In this document: positions 1 through 6,792 of the stretch, in pieces
Position numbering within the stretch: position 1 is the first letter of the stretch
Layout of the letters: each line of letters opens with the position of its first letter
Origin: an uncultured Sphingomonas sp.
GTDB taxonomy: Bacteria > Pseudomonadota > Alphaproteobacteria > Sphingomonadales > Sphingomonadaceae
Direction of reading: 5' to 3'
Assembly: GCA_934555855.1 (NCBI GenBank)
Contig: CAKTFL010000039.1
Location: 1-10,355, forward strand
DNA: 10,355 nucleotides
The notes under the pieces: generated by a model
What the model was told of the DNA's origin: nothing
Seen by the model: only the letters and a program-made list of their open reading frames with translations
Database searches by the model: none
Translations under genes and position numbers: made by a program

Positions 1-40
1 CGCAGCCGCTGGTGCGGTGAATGGTGACAAAGGGGAACAG

Positions 41-1258
41 GTGCAAGGTCTTGATTTACTGAGCCCCCTGGACTTTCCGACCCTGGGTTCGCTGTTGCTG
101 GTCGCCGCGCTGGTCGCGATCGCGTGCCGCCGCCTGGACCTTCCCTACAGCATTGGCCTGGTCGCGGCGGGGATAGGGCTGGCGCTGCTGGCGCCGGGCC
201 ACATGCCGGCGCTGAGCCGGGAACTGATCTTCTACGTCTTTCTGCCGCCGCTGGTGTTCGAGGCAGCGATCCAGATTCCATGGCAGCCGTTCCGGCGCGA
301 GCTGCCGCTTCTGTCTATGCTGGTCACGATTGGCGTGGTGTTCGCCACAGCCGTTGTCGCGGGCGGGATGCACTGGCTGGTCGGGTGGAGCTGGATCGGC
401 GCGGGCCTGTTCGGCGTGCTGATCGCCGCGACTGATCCGGTGTCGGTGATCGCCGCGTTCAAGCAGATGCGTGTCCAGCCGCGGCTGCACCTGCTCGTGG
501 AGGCGGAAAGCCTGCTCAACGACGGCACCGCGGCGGTCGGCTTCGCGGTGCTGGTCGCGATCGCGGCGGGCGGCGATGCCGGCGCGGCAGCGATCGGGCT
601 GAAGCTGGTCGGCACGGTGCTGGGCGGAATCGCGTGCGGTCTCGCCGTGTCCGGGGCGCTGGTGCTGATCGCCGGACGAACCAGCGACCGGCTGGTCGAA
701 ATCACGCTGACCATGCTGATCGCCTATGGCTCATTCCTGTTGGCGGAGCATCTCGGCGCCTCCGGCGTGATCGCGACGCTGACCGCGGGACTGGTGGTCG
801 GCAATTACGGCTTTCTCGGCTCGATCAGCGACGACGGGCGCCAAGGCGTGCTGAACCATTGGGAGTTCGTCGCCTTCCTCATCAATTCGCTGATCTTCCT
901 GCTGATCGGTGGGCAGGAGGCGAGCGCATTGATCGGGCCGGTGCTGGGCGCGGCGGGCGCGGCGGTGGTGCTGACGCTGCTGGGACGCGCGGCAACGGTG
1001 TACCCGCTGATGATGGCCTTCGCCCGCACCCGCCTGGCGGTGCCCTGGGCCTACAAGCATGTCCTGTTCTGGGGAGGGTTGCGCGGTGCGCTGGCCCTGG
1101 CCCTGGCCCTGGCCCTGCCCGACACGGTGGCGGAGCGGGGAGAGATCGTCGCGGTGGCCTTTGCCGTGGTCGCTTTTTCCATCATCGTGCAGGGCATCAC
1201 CATGCCGGCGCTGGTCCGGCGGCTGGGGCTGGTGCGTGACGTCGAAGAGCGTCAGTGA
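41..1258 (+). CDS. CPA1-family Na+/H+ (cation/proton) antiporter
   Basis: Integral inner-membrane antiporter of the NhaP/NHE (CPA1) type, expected to exchange protons for Na+ or K+ and so to serve pH and salt homeostasis. The whole 405-residue protein is hydrophobic, with roughly 12 membrane segments. It carries the family motifs ATDPVSV (Asp about 132) and EAESLLNDGTA (Asn160-Asp161), the ion-binding signature of electroneutral CPA1 exchangers, followed by GASGVIATLTAGLVVGN and WGGLRGALALALALALP near the C terminus. There is no large cytoplasmic C-terminal domain; the protein ends soon after the last helix. I chose GTG at 41 because AGGGG at 31-35 sits 5 nt upstream. An in-frame GTG at 17 would add 8 residues but has no ribosome site, although it overlaps a TGA at 18-20 that could end an upstream gene. 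The 3' end overlaps the convergent PilZ gene by 7 bp. The family is secure; the ion specificity is not readable. Confidence 0.92.
   Translation: MQGLDLLSPLDFPTLGSLLLVAALVAIACRRLDLPYSIGLVAAGIGLALLAPGHMPALSRELIFYVFLPPLVFEAAIQIPWQPFRRELPLLSMLVTIGVVFATAVVAGGMHWLVGWSWIGAGLFGVLIAATDPVSVIAAFKQMRVQPRLHLLVEAESLLNDGTAAVGFAVLVAIAAGGDAGAAAIGLKLVGTVLGGIACGLAVSGALVLIAGRTSDRLVEITLTMLIAYGSFLLAEHLGASGVIATLTAGLVVGNYGFLGSISDDGRQGVLNHWEFVAFLINSLIFLLIGGQEASALIGPVLGAAGAAVVLTLLGRAATVYPLMMAFARTRLAVPWAYKHVLFWGGLRGALALALALALPDTVAERGEIVAVAFAVVAFSIIVQGITMPALVRRLGLVRDVEERQ
1091..1114 (+). repeat. (CTGGCC)4 tandem hexamer inside the antiporter gene
   Basis: Four perfect CTGGCC units, followed by a one-mismatch fifth (CTGCCC), encode alternating Leu-Ala in the conserved RGALALALALALP membrane segment of the antiporter. 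Since the unit is 6 bp, slippage would add or remove Leu-Ala pairs without changing frame. Confidence 0.85.
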
Positions 1259-1788
1259 GCCGCATTTCCCAGGGCCGTTTCGACCGCGTGCAGAGGACTG
1301 GCAAGCATCTCATGAACCTGCGTCGCGACGAACAGCGCCGCCGCCACCGCGCCGCAGGCCAGGAAGCCGTACTGGATGGCGGACGAGATCACGCGGCTAC
1401 GCTCGACATTGCACGCGGCGCGGGCCTCCTGGACCAGGCGGGACGACAGGCGTCGATCGCCCTGCCCGGCCGGGTCCGGCGCAGCACCGGCAGCAGCCCG
1501 CCGGGGCTCGCCAACGATCGTCTGCACGCTGATCCGGTCCTGCGTCCGGACGCCGAAAAAGCGATCCTTGCGCCACATCACCCGGCCGATGATGATCAGC
1601 GTGCCCCGGCGGATGTCGATGTAATCGCCCGTCTTCACCGAGCCATCGGCGGCGACCATCATCCCGCGCGAGGAGATGTTGTGGATGCAGGCGTCCGCCC
1701 ACTTGCCGCCATGGTTCATGCGGCAGGGCACGACCACTTTCACCCGCGGCTCTCGTTGCCGGAAGCCGGCCTGCAGCGCACTCAACAA
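1252..1788 (-). CDS. PilZ-domain protein with C-terminal membrane helix
   Basis: Putative cyclic-di-GMP-binding protein. The basic segment RQREPR (about residues 10-15) followed by NISSRG (about 37-42) matches the PilZ pattern of an Arg-rich motif, then a beta-strand region, then [D/N]xSxxG. The domain continues through GDYIDIRRGTLIIIGRVMWR to about residue 95. A polar linker rich in Ala, Pro and Gly leads to one hydrophobic segment near the C terminus (YGFLACGAVAAALFVATQV) and a short tail. The start is uncertain. The open frame runs back into nadB, but no ATG or GTG lies between the nadB stop and the PilZ domain. TTG at 1788 (a second TTG follows at once) has GGAGG about 10 nt upstream and gives 178 residues. 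The gene starts 73 bp after the nadB stop on the same strand. Binding of c-di-GMP is inferred from the motif only; the target process is unknown. Confidence 0.75.
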   Translation of the reverse strand: MLSALQAGFRQREPRVKVVVPCRMNHGGKWADACIHNISSRGMMVAADGSVKTGDYIDIRRGTLIIIGRVMWRKDRFFGVRTQDRISVQTIVGEPRRAAAGAAPDPAGQGDRRLSSRLVQEARAACNVERSRVISSAIQYGFLACGAVAAALFVATQVHEMLASPLHAVETALGNAAH

Positions 1789-1861
1789 GACAGACTCGCC
1801 TCCACCAGTCGGAAGAAAGCTAGCCCGAGGCGGCGAATATTCCGTTAAGGAGCGGATACGG

Positions 1862-3445
1862 TCAGGGCACAAGGACCGTATCCACTGCCTCGGGCAGGGT
1901 TTCCGGATAGTCGAGCGTGTAGTGAAGGCCCCGGCTCTCATGCCGGTGGAGCGCCGATCGCACGATCAGGTCGGCGGTCTGGAGCAGGTTCCTGAGCTCG
2001 ATCAGGTCCGGCGTGACACGGAAATGGCCGTAGTGATCGGCAATCTCGTCCGTCAGCATCCGGATGCGGTTCTGCGCCCGCTGAAGCCGCTTGGTGGTGC
2101 GGACGATGCCGACATAATTCCACATGAACCGGCGGATTTCCGTCCAGTTCTGCTTGATGACGACTTCCTCGTCCGAATCGGTGACCCGGCTTTCGTCCCA
2201 CGGACGGATCGCGGGCGGCGGCGGCAGGTCGCCCCAGCCCTCCGCGATGCTCGCCGCCACCGCCTCGCCGAACACGAAACATTCGAGCAGGGAGTTGGAC
2301 GCGAGGCGGTTGGCCCCGTGCAGGCCCGATTGCGTGCACTCGCCCGCCGCGAACAGGCCGGGCAGGTCGGTGCGCCCGCCCCGGTCGATGACGATGCCGC
2401 CACAGGTGTAATGCTGCGCCGGCACGACCGGAATTGGCCCGCTGGTCATGTCGATGCCCAGCCCGATCAGCTTTTCATGGATGTTGGGGAAATGCTCCCG
2501 CACGAAATCGGGGGGCTGATGGCTGATGTCGAGATGAACGTGATCGAGGCCGTAGCGCTTGATCTCCGCATCGATGGCGCGGGCGACGACGTCGCGGGGG
2601 GCGAGTTCCAGCCGCGGATCGTAATATTCCATGAAGCGCTTGCCGGTCTGCGGATTGATCAGCCGCCCGCCCTCGCCGCGCACCGCCTCGGTGATCAGGA
2701 AGTTCTTGACCGACAGGTTGTACAGGCAGGTCGGGTGGAACTGCATGAATTCCATGTTGGAGACGCGCGCCCCGGCCCGCCACGCCATGGCGATGCCGTC
2801 GCCCGTCGCCCCGCGCGGCGCGGTGGAGAACAGGTAGGTGCGCCCCGCCCCGCCGGTCGCGAGCACTGTCGCGCGCGCCGTGAACAGGTTGACCCGCCCC
2901 GTCTTGCGATTCACCGCATAAACTCCCCAGACATGGCCGGCGCCGGAATAGCGCATCTCGTGACGGCTGGTGGCGAGGTCGATCGCGACCTGATCGGGGA
3001 TCAGCGTGATGTTGGGATGCCGCTCGGCAGCGCGCTGAAGCGCCTCCTGCACCGCCCAGCCGGTCGCGTCGGCGACATGGACGATGCGCCGGTGCGAATG
3101 GCCGCCCTCGCGGGTGAGGTGCAGCGTATCGCCGTCGGTGGCGAACGGCACGCCGAGCTTCAGCAGCCGATCGATCGCGGCGGGCGCATTCTCGACCACC
3201 AGCTCGACCACGCCGCGATCGTTCAGGCCCGCGCCCGCGACCATGGTGTCCTCGACATGATTGTCGAAAGTGTCGCCCGGTTCCAGCACGGCGGCAATGC
3301 CGCCCTGCGCCCAGGCGGTCGACCCTTCGTTGAGTGCGCCCTTGGCGAGCACCGTGACCTTGAACCGCTCGGCGAGGTTCAGCGCCGCGGTCAGCCCGGC
3401 CGCGCCCGAGCCGACGATCAGCACGTCCGATTCGCGGCCGCTCAT
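1862..3445 (-). CDS. nadB: L-aspartate oxidase
   Basis: Flavoprotein that oxidises L-aspartate to iminoaspartate, the first step of de novo NAD synthesis, in the cytoplasm; NadA then condenses the product to quinolinate. The 527-residue length is normal for NadB. The FAD dinucleotide-binding motif VGSGAAG lies at residues 11-17. Other family blocks follow in order: GSTAWAQGGIAAV, the REGGHSHRR substrate-side loop, FHPTCLY, TEAVRGEGG, LAPRDVVAR (Arg284, equivalent by position to the E. coli active-site Arg290) and the C-terminal GLHGANRLASNSLLE FAD-contacting block. These separate it from succinate dehydrogenase flavoproteins. I chose ATG at 3445; a TTG at 3460 would add five residues. A weak AGG precedes the ATG. 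nadA and nadC are not in the window, so this is a detached nad gene. The upstream region carries three CGGAACCGGA boxes that may regulate it. Confidence 0.95.
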   Translation of the reverse strand: MSGRESDVLIVGSGAAGLTAALNLAERFKVTVLAKGALNEGSTAWAQGGIAAVLEPGDTFDNHVEDTMVAGAGLNDRGVVELVVENAPAAIDRLLKLGVPFATDGDTLHLTREGGHSHRRIVHVADATGWAVQEALQRAAERHPNITLIPDQVAIDLATSRHEMRYSGAGHVWGVYAVNRKTGRVNLFTARATVLATGGAGRTYLFSTAPRGATGDGIAMAWRAGARVSNMEFMQFHPTCLYNLSVKNFLITEAVRGEGGRLINPQTGKRFMEYYDPRLELAPRDVVARAIDAEIKRYGLDHVHLDISHQPPDFVREHFPNIHEKLIGLGIDMTSGPIPVVPAQHYTCGGIVIDRGGRTDLPGLFAAGECTQSGLHGANRLASNSLLECFVFGEAVAASIAEGWGDLPPPPAIRPWDESRVTDSDEEVVIKQNWTEIRRFMWNYVGIVRTTKRLQRAQNRIRMLTDEIADHYGHFRVTPDLIELRNLLQTADLIVRSALHRHESRGLHYTLDYPETLPEAVDTVLVP

Positions 3446-3464
3446 GCCGCCTGCTTCCAATTCG

Positions 3465-3519
3465 CGGAACCGGAATCGCGGAACCGGACACTACGTCCCC
3501 CCTGATTATTCCGGTTCCG
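3465..3519. promoter_or_regulatory. Three CGGAACCGGA boxes upstream of nadB (candidate operator)
   Basis: CGGAACCGGA occurs on the plus strand at 3465-3474 and again at 3479-3488, as part of a 13-bp direct repeat TCGCGGAACCGGA with a 14-bp period. It occurs on the minus strand at 3519-3510. Extended by two bases, the first and third copies form a perfect 12-bp inverted repeat, CGGAACCGGAAT at 3465-3476 against 3508-3519. The third copy abuts a possible nadB -10 element, so a protein bound here could control nadB. The repeats are seen directly; the regulatory role is inference. Confidence 0.45.
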
Positions 3520-3649
3520 ACGGTCGGATGGGGAGCAGGCACACGAGAATAAAGGAGCAAGAGCCGGGGTCATCATCCCCTGTTGCACGATTGCGGCCTT
3601 GTAGGACAGCGTTCGCATCTGCCTGTTGAGGGTCGGAAGGAGAAGGACA

Positions 3650-3670
3650 GTGCTTCGACAGGCTCAGCAC
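3650..3670. repeat. Dispersed intergenic repeat, copy 1 (CTTCGACAGGCTCAG core)
   Basis: The core at 3653-3667 matches 14 of 15 bases of the sequence at 6841-6855, in the same orientation. GTGCT (3650-3654) and AGCAC (3666-3670) are complementary and can close a stem around the core. Read on the minus strand it encodes VLSLSKH, a string I recall from spurious annotated ORFs in genomes carrying this repeat family. Confidence 0.7.
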
Positions 3671-3746
3671 AAAACGGGTAGGGGGCGGGCACGGGACGGC
3701 AGCTGACATAGCCAGCCCGAGAGGGCGGATGAACGGGAGGGTTGCC

Positions 3747-4682
3747 CTACCCCAGCGAGCGGGTAAGGCTGAGGAACACGTCCTCCAGATCGGGCTCCTT
3801 GGTGGAGACGTCGACGATGCCGAGCCCGTCGCGGGTCACCGCCGCCAGCACCTCGCCGGCATTCACCCGATCCTTGCGATAGGTGATCTCCAGCGTCCGC
3901 GCGCCCTTCAGCACGACCTTGTCGAAACAGGCAGCGGCCGGCGCCTCCGCCAGGTCGCGGTCGACGGTGACGGACACCACCTTTTCCTGCGCCCGCCCGA
4001 CCAGTTCGCGCGTCGGCTCGTTGGCGACGAGCTGGCCGCGATTGATGATCGCGATCCGGTCGCACAGCTCCTCGGCCTCTTCGAGATAATGGGTGGTCAG
4101 CACCACCGTAACGCCCGCCCGGTTCAGGTCGCGGACATAGGCCCAGAGCTGCTGGCGAAGCTCGATATCGACGCCCGCGGTCGGCTCGTCGAGCACCAGC
4201 ACGGGCGGCGAGTGGACCATTGCCTTGGCCACCATCAGCCGCCGCTTCATCCCGCCAGACAGGGTGCGCGCATAGGCGTTCGCCTTGTCGGCGAGGTGCA
4301 CCGCCTCCAGCAGCTCCATCGAGCGGCGCTGCCGCTTGGGCACGCCGTACAGCCCGGCCTGGATTTCCAGCGTCTCCAGCGGCGTGAAGAAGGGATCGAA
4401 CAGGATCTCCTGATTGACGATCCCGATCGACGCCTTCGCATTGCGCGGATGTTCGTCGATGTCGAAGCCCCAGATCGACGCATGGCCATCGGTCTTGTTG
4501 ACCAGCCCGGCCAGGATGTTGATCAGCGTCGACTTGCCCGCGCCGTTCGGGCCGAGCAGCCCGAAGATCGACCCCTGCGGCACGTCGAAGCTGACCCCGT
4601 CGAGCGCCCGCTTGCCGGCTCCACCGCCAACGCCAGCATAGGTCTTGCACAGGTTCCGGATGGAGATTGCCGCATCGCTCAT
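3747..4682 (-). CDS. ABC-2-type transporter ATP-binding protein
   Basis: Cytoplasmic ATPase subunit of an ABC exporter of the DrrA/NodI/YadG (CcmA-like) class, which energises a separate membrane permease. Its 311 residues hold all the ATPase motifs: Walker A GPNGAGKST (44-52), Q-loop Gln91, signature LSGGM (141-145), Walker B VLVLDE (161-166, catalytic Glu166) and H-loop His198 in TTHYLEEAEELCDR. The tail after residue about 230 is the accessory domain typical of drug or polysaccharide exporters, ending EPDLEDVFLSLTRSLG. I chose ATG at 4682; a TTG at 4718 would add 12 residues that look unlike the family. No permease gene lies on either side, because downstream is nadB and upstream is a divergent gene, so the partner must be elsewhere. 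The substrate cannot be told from the sequence. Confidence 0.92.
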   Translation of the reverse strand: MSDAAISIRNLCKTYAGVGGGAGKRALDGVSFDVPQGSIFGLLGPNGAGKSTLINILAGLVNKTDGHASIWGFDIDEHPRNAKASIGIVNQEILFDPFFTPLETLEIQAGLYGVPKRQRRSMELLEAVHLADKANAYARTLSGGMKRRLMVAKAMVHSPPVLVLDEPTAGVDIELRQQLWAYVRDLNRAGVTVVLTTHYLEEAEELCDRIAIINRGQLVANEPTRELVGRAQEKVVSVTVDRDLAEAPAAACFDKVVLKGARTLEITYRKDRVNAGEVLAAVTRDGLGIVDVSTKEPDLEDVFLSLTRSLG

Positions 4683-4725
4683 GCCGGTCGCGATAGGCTT
4701 TGCGACGCCGGGCCACAATCCTGTG

Positions 4726-4753
4726 TTGATCGAAGGGCCGCCACACTGCTAAT
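4726..4753 (+). promoter_or_regulatory. Candidate promoter for the zinc-finger gene
   Basis: TTGATC (4726-4731) and GCTAAT (4748-4753) match the sigma70 hexamers at four of six positions each, with a 16-bp spacer. Transcription would start a few bases before the ATG at 4764. That fits the absence of any Shine-Dalgarno sequence there. In a GC-rich genome such matches are weak evidence. Confidence 0.3.
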
Positions 4754-4763
4754 CGCGCGCGCC

Positions 4764-4997
4764 ATGACCCCGCCGCTCGAAACCGTCCGTGTCTCCCAGC
4801 GCCGCGTAGCCTGTGACGGCGCGCAGGACATTCCCGGCGGCGCCGCGCTGGGCCATCCGCGCGTGTATCTGGAAATCGACGAGCATGGCTATGTCGATTG
4901 CGGCTATTGCGACCGGCGCTTCATCCTGATCGGCGGGCCGGCGGACGGGGTGGACCAGAGCCAGCTGCCCGACATTTCAGAAGGCGCGAGTCGCTAG
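4764..4997 (+). CDS. CHCC-type zinc-finger domain protein (NDUFS6-like)
   Basis: Small protein of 77 residues of the zf-CHCC family, related to the zinc-binding NDUFS6 accessory subunit of mitochondrial complex I. Predicted zinc ligands are Cys17, His31 (in GHPRVYLEI), Cys46 and Cys49 (in DCGYCDRRF). This spacing is typical of the alphaproteobacterial members, which are often annotated only as zinc-finger domain-containing protein. A role with respiratory complex I is known for the eukaryotic relative and only possible here. No ribosome site precedes the ATG, and a possible promoter places the transcript start within a few bases of it, so it may be leaderless. It is divergent from the ABC ATPase gene, 81 bp apart, and 239 bp ahead of tldD on the same strand. 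Confidence 0.88.
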   Translation: MTPPLETVRVSQRRVACDGAQDIPGGAALGHPRVYLEIDEHGYVDCGYCDRRFILIGGPADGVDQSQLPDISEGASR

Positions 4998-5010
4998 GGC
5001 CAGGCGCCAA

Positions 5011-5190
5011 GGTCGAGCTTCGCTCGACCGCGACAGGCGCCGGCCCGGCCCGGCCCCGGCCCCGGACGACGACCGGGCGAGTTCCTCGCCCGTGTCGATC
5101 CACGGCTTTGCCGCGGCGCTTTTCCCGTCGTCACCCCCGCCACGGGCGCAAGTCGCCTGGGGAGCCGTCGGCCCCGGCACGAGGCTGGGG
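5011..5190. repeat. Hairpin-rich intergenic element upstream of tldD
   Basis: The 239-bp spacer between the zinc-finger gene and tldD is almost filled with inverted repeats. GGTCGAGC-TTC-GCTCGACC lies at 5011-5029 and CGGGCGAG-TTC-CTCGCCCG at 5074-5092. CCACGGC-TTT-GCCGCGG, with one wobble pair, lies at 5100-5116. GACGACG (5065-5071) pairs with CGTCGTC (5126-5132) and so encloses the second and third hairpins in a branched fold. CCCCGGC (5172-5178) pairs with GCTGGGG (5184-5190) with one wobble. A CGGCCC-type GC tract lies at 5041-5064. The layout suggests a REP/BIME-like palindromic element. An open frame crosses it in phase with tldD but shows no protein-like composition. Confidence 0.6.
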
Positions 5191-5201
5191 TGAAGGGGTG
5201 G

Positions 5202-5230
5202 ATGACGCGACGGGTGCGGCGACCTATATC
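5202..5230 (+). promoter_or_regulatory. Candidate tldD promoter giving a leaderless transcript
   Basis: ATGACG (5202-5207) and TATATC (5225-5230) each match the sigma70 hexamers at four of six positions and are exactly 17 bp apart. The ATG of tldD begins 6 bp after the -10 box, so the transcript would start at or next to the start codon. No Shine-Dalgarno sequence is present, which agrees with a leaderless mRNA. Confidence 0.4.
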
Positions 5231-5236
5231 TCCGTC

Positions 5237-6664
5237 ATGACCCTTCCCTCCGATCCCCGCTCGTTCCTGTACCGTGACCAGCTTTCGCCCGAGGCGGCAC
5301 AGCGCCTCACCGCTGCTGCGCTCGGCGCGGCCGACGATGGCGAGTTGTTCCTGCAATATCGCCGGGCGGAGGCGTTCGGGTTCGATGACGGGCGGCTGAA
5401 GACGGCCAGCTACGACACCAATGCCGGGTTCGGCCTGCGCGCCGTGTCGGGCGAGATGACCGCCTTCGCCCATGCCAACGAGCTGTCGGAAGCCGCGATC
5501 AGGCGCGCGACCGAGACCATGACCCTGATCGACCCGGCCGTGGGCGCCCGCGCCGCGCCGCCGCAGGGCACGAACCACCGGCTTTATACCGACACCGACC
5601 CGCTCGACCTGGTGCCGTTCGCGGACAAGGTGAACCTCTGCCAGCGGATCGACGCCGTTGCCCGCGGGCGCGATTCCCGCGTGGCGCAGGTGACGGTCGG
5701 GCTGTCGGGCACGTGGTCGGTGGTGGAGATCGTCCGCCCGGACGGTTTCTTCGCGACCGACGTGCGGCCGCTGGTGCGGCTCAACATCCAGATCGTCGTG
5801 GAACAGAATGGCCGGCGCGAGAGCGGCAGCTTCGGCATCGGCGGCCGCTATCTGTACGACCGGCTGTTCGACGAGGCGACCTGGAACCGCGGCATCGACG
5901 AGGCGCTGGCGCAGGCGCTGGTGAATCTCGATTCGGTGGCGGCGCCGGCCGGCGAGATGACCGTGCTGCTCGGGCCTGGCTGGCCGGGCGTGCTGCTGCA
6001 CGAGGCGATCGGTCATGGCCTCGAGGGCGATTTCAACCGCAAGGGCACGTCCGCCTTTTCGGGCCGGATCGGCGAGCGCGTGGCGGCGCCGGGCATCACC
6101 ATCGTCGACGACGGATCGCTGCCGGACCGGCGCGGGTCGCTGTCGATCGACGATGAGGGCACGCCGACGCGCGAAACGATCCTGATCGAGGACGGCATCC
6201 TGAAGGGCTATATGCAGGACCGGCTCAACGCCCGGCTGATGGGCGTTCCCGCGACCGGCAACGGCCGCCGCGAAAGCTTCGCCCATGCGCCGATGCCGCG
6301 CATGACCAACACCTTCATGAAGGGCGGCCGCGACGATCCCGCCGAGCTGCTGAGCCGCGTCAAGCGGGGCATCTTCGCCAAGAGCTTCGGCGGCGGCCAG
6401 GTGGACATCACCAACGGCAAGTTCGTCTTCTCCTGCACCGAAGCCTATCGGATCGAGGACGGCAGGCTGGGCGCGCCGATCAAGGGGGCGACGATCATCG
6501 GCGACGGCCCGACCGTGCTGACCAAGGTGACCGGGATCGGTAACGATTTCGCCCTGGACGAGGGCATCGGCGTGTGCGGCAAGGGCGGGCAGAGCGTGCC
6601 TGCCGGCGTCGGCCAACCGACGTTGCTGGTCGAGGGGATGACGGTCGGCGGCACCGCGGCCTGA
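5237..6664 (+). CDS. tldD: Metalloprotease TldD
   Basis: Zinc protease subunit of the TldD/TldE (PmbA) heterodimer, which trims unfolded peptides; in E. coli it cleaves the leader of microcin B17 and degrades CcdA. The 475-residue length agrees with E. coli TldD. The zinc motif HEAIGH lies at residues 255-260, followed by GLEGDFNRKGTSAFSG, and Cys447 in GVCGKGGQSVPAG lies where the E. coli protein has its cysteine ligand (same offset of 7 as the HExxxH motif). The N-terminal half has the usual ELFLQYRRAEAFGFDDGRLK segment. I chose ATG at 5237 because the family N terminus starts there; the frame stays open further upstream only through the hairpin element. TldE/PmbA is not in the window. A GC-rich hairpin follows the stop directly. 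Confidence 0.95.
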   Translation: MTLPSDPRSFLYRDQLSPEAAQRLTAAALGAADDGELFLQYRRAEAFGFDDGRLKTASYDTNAGFGLRAVSGEMTAFAHANELSEAAIRRATETMTLIDPAVGARAAPPQGTNHRLYTDTDPLDLVPFADKVNLCQRIDAVARGRDSRVAQVTVGLSGTWSVVEIVRPDGFFATDVRPLVRLNIQIVVEQNGRRESGSFGIGGRYLYDRLFDEATWNRGIDEALAQALVNLDSVAAPAGEMTVLLGPGWPGVLLHEAIGHGLEGDFNRKGTSAFSGRIGERVAAPGITIVDDGSLPDRRGSLSIDDEGTPTRETILIEDGILKGYMQDRLNARLMGVPATGNGRRESFAHAPMPRMTNTFMKGGRDDPAELLSRVKRGIFAKSFGGGQVDITNGKFVFSCTEAYRIEDGRLGAPIKGATIIGDGPTVLTKVTGIGNDFALDEGIGVCGKGGQSVPAGVGQPTLLVEGMTVGGTAA

Positions 6665-6678
6665 GGCGGAGCGCCGCC
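6665..6678 (+). terminator. Short GC hairpin just after the tldD stop
   Basis: GGCGG-AGCG-CCGCC starts at the first base after the TGA and is followed by CTCTCGCTGTC, not a T-run. It could help end tldD transcription, but it is not a convincing intrinsic terminator. Confidence 0.25.
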
Positions 6679-6792
6679 CTCTCGCTGTCGGGGCCAAGCC
6701 CGTCCTTCTCCGGTCAGACCCTGATCCAGGCAGGTTGAAGCAGTTCGGATTGGCCACTCACCCCGTCCATGTGCTCCCGCGAAGGCACGAGA

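Larger units (their letters stand above)
3446..3746. other. Intergenic region between nadB and the ABC ATPase gene
   Basis: A 301-bp stretch without a credible gene. It should hold the nadB promoter, reading leftward, and the 3' end of the ABC ATPase transcript. On the minus strand, AATAAT at 3510-3505 resembles a -10 box (5 of 6), but no matching -35 lies 16-18 bp upstream. The left part holds the CGGAACCGGA boxes and the right part the dispersed repeat at 3650-3670. Small open frames crossing it, including one on the minus strand that reads through the repeat as VLSLSKH, look like chance frames. I see no RNA gene. Confidence 0.6.

Noticed and set aside
1..20. Possible end of an upstream plus-strand gene (QPLVR then TGA at 18-20)
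   Set aside because: Only six codons are visible, too few to support a coding call.
1676..3505. 609-residue open frame on the plus strand across nadB
   Set aside because: It is antisense to nadB, which has full family motifs over its length. The translation is rich in Arg, Gly, Asp and His with no domain, as is usual for opposite-strand frames in GC-rich DNA.
3571..3585. GGGG/CCCC inverted repeat upstream of nadB, considered as a terminator or riboswitch piece
   Set aside because: Only a 4-bp stem with a 7-nt loop and no T-run; expected by chance in this base composition.
3506..3709. 67-residue minus-strand frame reading VLSLSKH
   Set aside because: The peptide comes from translation of the dispersed repeat at 3650-3670, with no ribosome site or protein-like composition.
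3729..4997. 422-residue plus-strand open frame opposite the ABC ATPase
   Set aside because: The ATPase on the other strand carries every ABC motif. Only the last 77 residues of this frame, from ATG at 4764, form a real gene.
4898..5236. 113-residue upstream extension of the tldD frame
   Set aside because: It would overlap the zinc-finger gene and read through the hairpin element. TldD homologues start at the ATG at 5237, which also has a well-placed -10 box.
4994..6757. 587-residue minus-strand open frame opposite tldD
   Set aside because: It is the antisense shadow of tldD and of the hairpin spacer; low-complexity Arg/Ala/Gly/His composition and no recognisable motif.
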